A stretch of 64,000 nucleotides of DNA from Emiliania huxleyi CCMP1516 (taxonomy: Eukaryota > Haptophyta > Isochrysidales > Noelaerhabdaceae). Shown here piece after piece: positions 56,792-64,000 of this stretch (its first letter is position 1; every line of letters begins with the position of its first letter). The translations under genes and the position numbers were made by a program. The notes under the pieces were generated by a model. That model did no database searches. It was not told the origin of the DNA and worked only from the letters and a program-made list of their open reading frames with translations. Location of the stretch: contig NW_005200478.1 of NCBI RefSeq assembly GCF_000372725.1, forward strand, positions 2,968-66,967, given 5' to 3'.

Positions 56792-57663
56792 CGTCTGAAC
56801 CACAGCGTGTCCCGACTCGACTGCCGGCGTCCCAGTCCGGGGGTTTTTCTCTTCTTATCCGTTACCATGTAGAGCAACGCCGAGGGCGGGCCCTTTCGGG
56901 CTCGGGCCGCCCTCTCGCCCGCACCTCTGCGGGGCTCGCACGTGGTAGCGGCGGTCTGCTCACGACAGTGAGTGGGCTCTTCACGCTATCCACTGCGCCG
57001 CGGCTACGCCGCGCCCTATCCAAGCCCAGGGCTTGGTTCGCCGATAACCGCATCTCGCTCTGCGCATCTCTGAGGCTACCCGCGCGCCGACTGCTACGCG
57101 CGCGGCGAGAGGCGCACCCCATCAGGGACAGGATTGAGGCCCCTGTACGAGCTCGGCAACGCCGCCGTCGTTGCCCTCCCGAGCCCTCAACACCGTGCTG
57201 CACATAGCGCAACCCGTTCTGCGCACATACCGCAGGGAGGAGTTTTCACTCAACCATCCGAGTTTCTCCTTCCTGCAGGGCGAGAGACATCGGCCTCTCT
57301 ACTTCCAGGAGAACATCTACGCCACACGCTATCCCGACGGTCCACAACCCACACTGCAGTCGATCCAGCCCTCGCACTCCCCACTGGAGATCTAGCGAGG
57401 CCCCCCAGGCTGGGACAGGATTGGAGCCCCTGTGCTGCGTCTGTGGTGATATGTGGGGGACACTTTCTCCTCCCTATTCATGTCAGTGACTCGACTGCGT
57501 CGAGGGGGGGGACGTCTGAACCACAGCGTGTCCCGACTCGACTGCCGGCGTCCCAGTCCGGGGGTTTTTCTCTTCTTATCCGTTACCATGTAGAGCAACG
57601 CCGAGGGCGGGCCCTTTCGGGCTCGGGCCGCCCTCTCGCCCGCACCTCTGCGGGGCTCGCACG
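56792..57663 (+). mobile_element. miniature LTR retrotransposon (TRIM-like)
   Basis: Two identical 151-bp direct repeats (56792-56942, 57513-57663) surround 570 bp. Immediately after the first is TGGTAGCGG, complementary to the 3' end of an initiator-Met-type tRNA (a primer-binding site). Immediately before the second is the purine tract GAGGGGGGGA. The unit is flanked by the 5-bp duplication GCGGT (56787-56791, 57664-57668). The repeats end CG...CG rather than TG...CA. The interior has a 74-codon frame and no gag-pol, so it must rely on another element. Confidence 0.85.
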
Positions 57664-57668
57664 GCGGT

Positions 57669-57790
57669 GTGTGACCGATCGAGCTACAATAGGAACTTCG
57701 GTTCAGCAGGATCCGCACCGGGATAGTCGCCCCTTTCAGAACGTCCGGTGCTCTTGTTTTTGTTGTTTGCCGGTTCGTCGCCTGCCTTTA
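57669..57790 (-). repeat. inverted-repeat arm, continuation beyond the LTR element
   Basis: Reverse complement of 58303-58423. It contains GGAACTTCGGTTCAGCAGGA and CGGTGCTCTTGTTTTTGTTG. Confidence 0.9.
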
Positions 57791-58302
57791 TGCTTTAAAT
57801 GTTTGTCTCTCTCTTCCGACTACTTACCAAGTGGTCTGAGCGGGGGGTTCCAAGCGGCGATGCCGGTTGAGTGTGTCGTGGTACGCGTCTGTCTATTAGC
57901 TCCGAGTAGAGGGGGCGTTCTGCCGCTAGGTAGGGGAAACCCAAAGCGCGGAGCCCCCTCGGAGACCCGTGTTTACTTTACGGCCCCTTCCCTGCGAACG
58001 CGCACCCCCCCTAGGGGTCAGGGCTCTCTTGCCCTAGCCCGATGCCAATCATCCGGCCCGCGCTGGGTGCGCTTGAGCACTTGAGCGAGCGAGGGGTAAA
58101 CCGCCGAAATTCGCACAATGTCTAGTCCGACACGTGAGCACTGGATAGGGTCGATTCCGCATGGTACGGAACCCCTGGGTGCGCTTCTTAGCTTGAAGCT
58201 TCTCTGCTTCTGGAGGGGTGGTTAGCCCTCTAGCTCTGTCGATATTATTATAGCCCTACCCCTCCCGCCGTTTTAGGGCCTACCCACCCGCTATGTCCTA
58301 TG
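57791..58302. other. spacer of the inverted duplication
   Basis: 512 bp with a diverged relative of 6876-6957 (GAACGCGCACCCCC ... CTGGGTGCGCT) and a minus-strand scrap of family A (AGGGTCGATTCCGCATGGTA at 58147). No gene seen. Confidence 0.55.
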
Positions 58303-59087
58303 AGGCAGGCGACGAACCGGCAAACAACAAAAACAAGAGCACCGGACGTTCTGAAAGGGGCGACTATCCCGGTGCGGATCCTGCTGAACCGAAGTTCCTA
58401 TTGTAGCTCGATCGGTCACACACCGCCACACCACCGCCGACGTCTCCCAGTGAGATGATGGAGGGCGGGGGACGAGACACTGTGCCTCAGCAGCGTGCAC
58501 CTCGATCCTGTACCGTGTTTGTTATGACCCCCCCCCCCCCCTGAACACACCAGCGAGGGAAGGGCGAGACGATCGAGGGGTCCCGTACCATGCGGAATCG
58601 ACCCTATCCACAGTGCTCTCTCAGTGCTCAAGCAAGTGCGCCAGGGGCGCGGTAACTTGAATCGTCGCCACTTGAATCGTCGCCACTTTCTTTAGATCCT
58701 CCTCCTAGATATGCACGCCTATAGTGTCGTGCATCCACGGGTTCTGCACCAAGCTGCTGCATGGTGCCGCCGCCGGCCTCGCTCCAATTCACGTGCCAGA
58801 ACGGCCCCGCAACCCCCCCCCTCAATGCGAAATCTGTCGAACCGTCCATTTCGCCAGCTATGTCGTCACCAAGCGCCGCGGTCCCTCATCCCGACCGAAA
58901 ACCAGCGGGCAAGTTGGCCACGAGAGAGCCCGCGGCGGCGGCCGCGCCACCACCCGCGGCGGTGGCCGCGCAGGCAGCGGCGCAGCGCATTTCGGTCCGC
59001 ATATCGATGGCCGAGGGACAGGCGGAAACCTCCTGTGTTGTCTGCCTCCAGCCGTGCAGCTCGAAGGCGTGCAGCTGCTCCTACATG
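58303..59087 (+). repeat. inverted-repeat arm, intact right side
   Basis: 785 bp, uninterrupted by the LTR element, so it shows the pre-insertion state. 58370-58625 is also a diverged family A copy. It ends abruptly in the RING finger. Confidence 0.9.
58761..59087 (+). pseudogene. truncated inverted copy of the RING-CH-like gene
   Basis: Identical in reading to the first 109 residues of the minus-strand gene (MVPPPASLQFTCQNGPAT to CSCSYM), then breaks at the fingertip and continues into unrelated sequence. It lacks the last zinc ligands. Confidence 0.85.
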
Positions 59088-59227
59088 ACAAGTAAGCTAA
59101 TATACGGACGGAAACAGACCCCCCTTTTATGGCTGACTCTGGGCATGGCCTCTCTGGGGGTGAGCTGGGTCGGCCTCCTCCGGGTCTGCAACTCGCACGG
59201 CGGGTCCGCGTCCGGGCAAGCATCCGA

Positions 59228-59340
59228 GGCCCGCGGTTCTCCTCTCGCTGGGCGCGACCGACATGGAGATCTGCTGCCCACAGATCAGTGCTTTTGTCGA
59301 CTATTGCTCGCTCTCTGTGTTTGACGTGCCAGAAAGTCGG
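59228..59340 (+). repeat. segment shared with the Mutator-like element
   Basis: CGACCGACATGGAGATC... to GTCGACTATTGCTCGCTCTC, about 90% identical by eye to 28905-29010 (plus-strand reading ISAFVDYCSLSV). Confidence 0.8.
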
Positions 59341-59385
59341 CGCTTTTGAGCGCCCAAAATCGTGAGTTCGGCGGGTAGACTCAGC

Positions 59386-60782
59386 ATGGCCGAGGCCGAC
59401 GCGAAGGCGACAGTCGCTGCGCTCAAGGATGCGGCCCTGATCAAGTCGAAGAAGGCGGACTGGCGGCTCGTCGCCGCGGCGCAGGCCATGCTCTGCGGCC
59501 AACACCCAGATGAGTTCGCCGCGGCTGCGGCGATGGGCAAGCCGATAAAGCAGCGGAGGGAGGTTTCGAATTGGTTGGACAAGCTCCGCGAGCTCGAGCA
59601 GATGCGCGCGTCGCTACACAGCCAGCCCGGGGGCAGCGGCTCGGCGGCGGGCAGCAGCCTCCTCGCACAGCCCGGCTGGATTGACGAGCACGCACCGGGC
59701 GTGAAGCAGCTGAGCGTGTCGGCGCAGGTCGTCTCGCCCGGCAAGCAGCACGCGACGCGCTCGATCAGCGCGGTTGTGACGACGCCGCTCGGCTCGAAGC
59801 GTCCGGTTAGCGCGACGGTCGACTACACGCTGCCACCCGACGGCGAGCCGGCGAGCGCCTCAAAGCGGCGCGACGACCGGCACCGCAAGCGCGAGGAGCG
59901 GGCGATCAGGTCAATGGACTTCAGCGAAGCAGTACGGCTGCCGGTTGATGTGCCACCGTATGGGCTCTCTGCGGAGCTGCTAATCAGTGCGCCTTGGATT
60001 GCGCGGCAGCTGCCCCTGATCGAGCCGGGGAGCTTAGTGGTGGGCGAGCTGAAGCTCGTTGACGAGCTTACTGCTTTTCGCGAGATCCACGTGACGGTCG
60101 ACGACGCCCACTTCCGCCCCTTGTGCGGATTTCCCGGATATTTATATCCCAACGTAGGCGATTTAGATGACTACCTCAAGATGTCAAGAATCCGGTAGCC
60201 CCAGATGGGGAGAAGTGGCCGTCGTCGATGTTGGAGAGTAATTGCTGTGGTGCGCCAGTGCAGCTGATGACGATTACCTCCGATGTGAATGGGGTTGGGC
60301 GATCAACAGATGCTGTGATGGCTGCTTGGCTGCGTCACGACTTCGAAAGTGATGGCTGGGACCACGTCGCCTGGGACTTGGTAGGACGTCACCAAGTCAG
60401 TGGCGCGGTGGCGATGGGACGTGTGCCTGAGACGTCGTATGAGTACCTTGCAAAGTTCTATGATGATTTCTATGGAGACAGAGCCACGTTGCGGCAAGAC
60501 CAAGCCATCATCTCATCTCTGACTGCGTCGAAGACCTGTGCTCAATGCAAGGGTGATGTGCCGGATGTTGCGGTGCGCTGGCGATGCGATGCGTGCGACT
60601 TTGCGTGCGGCACCTGGCAGCAGGAGGACGGCCTTAGTACGGCGGTGGGGTATGATCTGCCTCCCGCGGCGGGAGAGTCCCAAGCCGAGAGCAATTGTCG
60701 CAGGGAGCGTCACCGCAAACGCGAGGAGGCAGCTATTCGAGATCTTCAGAGGTGGTGCGTGGGAGGTCGCGTGTGCGCGTGA
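59386..60782 (+). pseudogene. unknown two-part gene with a frameshift
   Basis: The first frame runs 59386-60198 (270 aa: Ala-rich helical N-terminus, basic RRDDRHRKREERAIRSMD, then folded sequence ending GFPGYLYPNVGDLDDYLK). The second frame resumes sensibly just before the first one stops (KNPVAPDGEKWPSSMLESN from about 60184) and runs to 60782. It has a zinc-ribbon-like CAQCKGDVPDVAVRWRCDAC and a second RERHRKREEAAIRDL motif. A single-base indel near 60175-60190 would explain the break. The repeated RHRKREE motif suggests an internal duplication. I recognise no family; it may be transposon-encoded, given the repeats around it. A sequencing error is also possible. Confidence 0.55.
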
Positions 60783-60876
60783 CCGTGGCATACCGTATTT
60801 ACTTCGTCTTAGAGTTTTGGTACTAAGGGGGGGGGGGTAAATGTAGCGGGGGGCCCCGCCGGAGGCAGGTTACTGA

Positions 60877-61345
60877 TATTAATTGATGCTTTTTGCACGG
60901 CTGAGCCCCCCCCCCCCCCCCCTCCCGCGCCCTTTCCCTGCCCTCTCCCGCCACCCACTCCGTCAGAGCCCCCTCCCCTCTTGCACAACAGGAATTGGAC
61001 AATTAACCAGAAAATTGATGGGCTTGCCCATCCCGGAGTGGTTCGACCCCACATAAATCCGAGACGGTGACGGGATGCTGTCGTGTGGTGGTCTCAGGCC
61101 CAGTGAGGTAGTGCATCTGACTATCCCGGATCCTGCTGAACAAGCTCCTCTTGTAGCTCGATTGGTCACACCGCCATCGCCGTCGGGGAGAGGGGGGACG
61201 ACACTGCTTCTGCAGCGTGCACCTCGATCCTGTACCGTGTTTGTTATGACCCCCCCCAATGAACACACCAGTGAGGGTGGGCGAGACGATCGAGGGGTCC
61301 CGTACCATGCGGAATCGACCCTATCAAGTGCTCAAGTGCTCAAGT
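60877..61345 (+). mobile_element. long copy of SINE-like family A
   Basis: From ATTAATTGATGCTTTTTGCA to AAGTGCTCAAGTGCTCAAG, parallel to 29403-30022 but missing about 170 bp of its middle. It has the hairpin GATGGGCTTGCCCATC and T-arm-like GTGGTTCGACCCCAC. Confidence 0.78.
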
Positions 61346-61373
61346 AAGCTAAAAGTACGTACACTGTAGTGTG

Positions 61374-61375
<2 letters not shown>

Positions 61376-61412
<37 letters not shown>
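61376..61412 (+). repeat. (GA)n microsatellite
   Basis: About 18 GA units, with a shorter relative at 61759-61776; both follow TAAGCTAAAAGTACGTACA. Confidence 0.95.
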
Positions 61413-61415
<3 letters not shown>

Positions 61416-61534
61416 TGTGAGAGTACACTGAGCTTCTTTCTCCGACCGACTGCGCTGAGTGGGTAGGCCGCCCCCAAAGGCCTAGAGAGCGCGCCCCCCT
61501 CTCCCTTTTCTCCCATTTAAGCTAAAAGTATTAC

Positions 61535-61609
61535 CAGTGAGGGAGGGCGAGACGACGTCGAGGGGTCCCGTACCATGCGGAATCGACCCTATCCAGTGCT
61601 CAAGTGCTC
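61535..61609 (+). mobile_element. 5'-truncated family A copy with 11-bp target duplication
   Basis: 75 bp from CAGTGAGGGAGGGCGAGACG to AGTGCTCAAGTGCTC, flanked by AAAAGTATTAC (61524-61534, 61610-61620). Confidence 0.9.
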
Positions 61610-61802
61610 AAAAGTATTACTAACTACCTACAACCTCGATCGCCGTGCAAAGCTCGCTTCCGAGCTCTCACGCCGCGCGTAGGGCCGTTAGGGGCCTAGA
61701 GAACACAACCCCCCTCCCTTTTCTCCCAGTAAGCTAAAAGTACGTACAACTACACTGCGAGAGAGAGAGAGAGAGACTAGAGGACACTGCAAAAGAAGTT
61801 TT

Positions 61803-61903
61803 CCCCCAATGAACACACCAGTGAGGGAGGGCGAGACGATCGAGGGGTCCCGTACCATTCGGAATCGGCCCTATCAACGCCCATCAAGTGCTCAAGAGGC
61901 CAC
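61803..61903 (+). mobile_element. 5'-truncated family A copy with 8-bp target duplication
   Basis: About 100 bp from CCCCCAATGAACACACC to CTCAAGAGGCCAC, flanked by GAAGTTTT (61795-61802, 61904-61911). It is slightly diverged at the tail. Confidence 0.8.
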
Positions 61904-61955
61904 GAAGTTTTGTCGGGCGTGCGTCCCCGTGATCTAAGCTAGCCCAGACCGTCAA

Positions 61956-62849
61956 ATGAGCGACCCGCTCGGGAAGCCGCTCCTCGTGGGCACTCCTCGC
62001 TCGCCAGACGCTCGCTGCCGCGCCGCCTCGCTGGTCGTGTCGCACTCTCTCGCTGCCGTCTGTGGCGCCGCGCTGCTCTATGTGTCTGGCCTCGGCCGCC
62101 TCCGATCGCCAATGGACGCGGGTAAGGGGCTCTTTCCTCCCGCGCCTCCGGCACCACGGTACAGCAGCAGAGCGGGTCGCGACGGCGCGGTCGATGTCGC
62201 GTATCTGGTCTTCATCCGTCACGGGGAGCGCTCTCAGAACACATCCGAAACCGGGCTGACCAGGGATGGCGCCCAACGGGCCGAGTACCTGAGTCGCTGC
62301 GTGGAGCGGAGCCCGTCGCTGGCCTTTCCGATCGGGCCGCCGACTAGGCTGCTGGTCAGCCATCGCAACATGTCGAATCGGCCGCACGACACCGTAGCCC
62401 CGCTGGCGAGGCGGCTGCGCCTCAAGATAGAGACGGCAGACATGATGCACATCTACGCGCCTCTCGACGTCCTGCGGGAGCTGACGGCCGGGGAGACGCT
62501 GCTCGTCGTGTGGCAGCATTGGTTTTTGCCGTTCTTAATCAACGCGCTGGACCTGCCCCACGGCGGGATGAAGCTCACCGACTTCCCTGATCACTGCCCT
62601 TCCCGGCACTGGAACGAGCCCAACTACACGCGTGGGCCCGACGGCAAGGGCGATTGTTACGGCATAATGTGGCAGGTCGCGCTGCACCGGCCGGTCGGCG
62701 ATTCCGACACCCCGTGGCAGCCGGTCCGGATCGCCCAGATGCAGCAAGGCTTCAACGGACGCGCGGATAGCCCGTGCGAGGAGGGCGTCGCGCCGGTGGT
62801 GGCGCAGCCTTGGCACGGTCACGACCGGGACGATGCACGATGGGCGTGA
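61956..62849 (+). CDS. histidine-phosphatase-superfamily membrane protein
   Basis: 297 aa, single exon. After a 25-residue cytosolic start there is one membrane helix (SLAAVCGAALLYVSGLG), then a luminal domain opening with AYLVFIRHGERSQNTSETGL (RHGE about 88-91), the catalytic phosphohistidine motif of the phosphoglycerate-mutase-like superfamily. TRDGAQRAEYL follows as in true members. The second catalytic His is probably in VVWQHWFLPFL. Substrate unknown. A type II topology suggests an endomembrane or surface phosphatase (inference). Sequence after stop 62847-62849 is repeat-rich. Confidence 0.75.
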   Translation: MSDPLGKPLLVGTPRSPDARCRAASLVVSHSLAAVCGAALLYVSGLGRLRSPMDAGKGLFPPAPPAPRYSSRAGRDGAVDVAYLVFIRHGERSQNTSETGLTRDGAQRAEYLSRCVERSPSLAFPIGPPTRLLVSHRNMSNRPHDTVAPLARRLRLKIETADMMHIYAPLDVLRELTAGETLLVVWQHWFLPFLINALDLPHGGMKLTDFPDHCPSRHWNEPNYTRGPDGKGDCYGIMWQVALHRPVGDSDTPWQPVRIAQMQQGFNGRADSPCEEGVAPVVAQPWHGHDRDDARWA

Positions 62850-63500
62850 GTAATGGAGACAAGGCTCGCTTTGTTCTCGTCTTGGACCTCCTTTTATAAC
62901 TCCTCCCTAGATTGTGCGAGGAACGACGTTCAAGAAATACGCCAAACGCGCCCCACACATCGAAAACTTAAAAAGATCAGAAAAGCCAGACTGCAGACAA
63001 ACCAAACGAGGGATGGTGGAGGAGGACAAGGTCCCCACCTGCGCGAGCAGGATCTTGGAAGGACGATCAGGGACACTGGGGAACGGGAGTGGGGAGCGCA
63101 TCGGGCATCGCGCGACACGGAGGGGGGGCTGGGCGCAGGGGTCACCCACACCGCCACACGAGACAGGGTCCCAGGGATTCCCCTCTCGTATATAGGACAA
63201 ACTTGCACCCGGCGGCACGGGGGCAGGCACGGGCCTCCTACTGGTTGCTCTCCTAGTTCTCCTGCTCCTGACAAGGGACAGCGACAGGCTCGCAGCGCGG
63301 TGCTCGGTGGACTCCCTACTCCACTGCGCACTGGCGGTCTCATCTCCATCTGGCGACCTTCCTCCAGTTTCTCACTGGCAGTAAGAAAGAAAGAAAGAAA
63401 ACACACACACACCCTAACGAGGGATGGGGGAGGAGGACTCACTGGCAGTCTCTCGCAACTTAGGCATCGTAGAATTCTTGTTAGTGCCAGTGCGCGCCAG
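62850..63500 (+). repeat. repeat C and intergenic sequence
   Basis: 63003-63120 is repeat C (GGACAAGGTCCCCACCTGCG, GGAAGGACGATCAGGGACAC). (GAAA)n followed by (AC)n at 63383-63411, then ACGAGGGATGGGGGAGGAGG, a further partial copy. Confidence 0.7.
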
Positions 63501-63507
63501 TCCCGTG

Positions 63508-63730
63508 CCTAGTAAAAGAAAGAAAGAAACGTGACTACCCAAGGGAGGGATGGGAGGACGGCACGCCGCCACCACACAGGGATTTTCAATGTATGTGGCT
63601 CTGACGTACATTCCCGGAGGAGGACTGCTGAGTGCTGACAGGGTTTGCGATGAGGAGTGACCCGATTTTAAGAAGAGGGGTGTGGTGCGCTAGCCGTCGC
63701 CCACCCTTGGGCGTCTGCCTCTTTCCGTGC
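63508..63730 (+). repeat. repeat B interrupted by element D
   Basis: AAAGAAAGAAAGAAACGTGA through CACACAGGGATTTT, then the 77-bp insertion, then AAGAAGAGGGGTGTGGTGCG and CTAGCCGTCGCCCACCCTTG. Without the insertion it matches 42195-42330. Confidence 0.85.
63587..63663 (+). mobile_element. 77-bp element D with 6-bp target duplication
   Basis: Flanked by GATTTT on both sides (63581-63586, 63664-63669). The uninterrupted repeat B has a single GATTTT at this position, which proves insertion. Confidence 0.85.
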
Positions 63731-64000
63731 CTAGTGTCGTGCGAGACGTCTAAAATTCTTTTGACCAACGATAAAAATTCTTTTTGTCGAGCCTGCGATT
63801 GTGGTGTGCGCGCCAGTTCTTGCCGAGGTACTGTCGTGGCCCCAGCCCACCAGCGTCCCGGATGCCATTGCTTGAGGCGGAGAAGAGGGTGCTTGCCTGC
63901 CTGCTGTGCTTCTGCGCCGTCATCTTTGGCGGATGGCTCGTGCTGTCGCCGCTCGGTGGTGCTGCAGACACGCACCAGCTAGAGACCATGTTCCTGGAGC
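63731..64000. other. window end, no supported gene
   Basis: Mixed sequence. Short frames on both strands end at the window edge; a gene entering from the right cannot be excluded. Confidence 0.4.

Overview
This is a GC-rich (roughly 65%) nuclear window from a unicellular eukaryote. It has compact genes with short introns (mostly 60-130 bp), eukaryote-only housekeeping genes (Rpn11, eIF3g, DDX6/Dhh1, Misato, REXO4, mitochondrial monothiol glutaredoxin), an ecto-apyrase, abundant low-complexity tracts and a dense load of small mobile elements. Many introns use GC-AG rather than GT-AG splice sites: 19 of the 33 junctions I could check by reading frame. I infer a haptophyte-like alga (Emiliania/Chrysochromulina type) from composition, splice-site bias and repeat load; a pelagophyte or another GC-rich alga is not excluded. 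A run of 100 N at 54562-54661 marks a scaffold gap.

Layout. 1-4.6 kb: minisatellite, then a 13-exon trehalose-phosphate synthase/phosphatase-like gene (+). 5.3-6.6 kb: Cys-rich single-pass membrane protein (-). 7-10 kb: repeats around an unrecognised gene, including a composite repeat. 10-12.8 kb: gamma-glutamylcyclotransferase-like gene (+) and Misato (-), converging. 14.8-18 kb: type II membrane glycosyltransferase (+) with a large microsatellite intron. 19.9-21 kb: unknown Ala-rich protein (-). 22.2-23.9 kb: DDX6/Dhh1 helicase (-), whose 5' end is duplicated in inverted orientation at 27.5-28.1 kb; between the copies lie glutaredoxin-5 (+), a SAP-domain ORF (-) and a 410-bp inverted-repeat element. 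28.8-30.7 kb: Mutator-like element with a 9-bp target duplication. 31.2-35.4 kb: PH/coiled-coil/UVR-like protein (-). 36.6-38.9 kb: REXO4 and eIF3g (+). 40.8-42.2 kb: Cys-rich protein (-). 42.8-44.5 kb: repeats. 44.7-45.7 kb: Rpn11 (+). 46.9 kb: small membrane protein. 48.6-52.9 kb: a large Gly/Pro-rich membrane protein and an apyrase (both -). 53.8-54.8 kb: Gly-rich protein broken by the gap. 55.5-59.1 kb: RING-CH-type gene, with a partial inverted copy and a miniature LTR element. 59.4-60.8 kb: frameshifted unknown gene. 60.9-61.9 kb: SINE-like copies. 62 kb: histidine-phosphatase-family membrane protein. The end is repeats.

The genes do not form a pathway. The most informative content is the record of genome dynamics. 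Several introns begin with a diverged copy of the start of the following exon, as expected if they arose by local duplication. One apyrase intron is a minisatellite flanked by nearly identical 23-bp exon repeats. A 47-60 bp mobile unit carries intron-like signals and 7-8 bp target duplications. A recent 872-bp LTR element has identical terminal repeats, and a SINE-like family shows 5' truncation, variable target duplications and a covarying hairpin.
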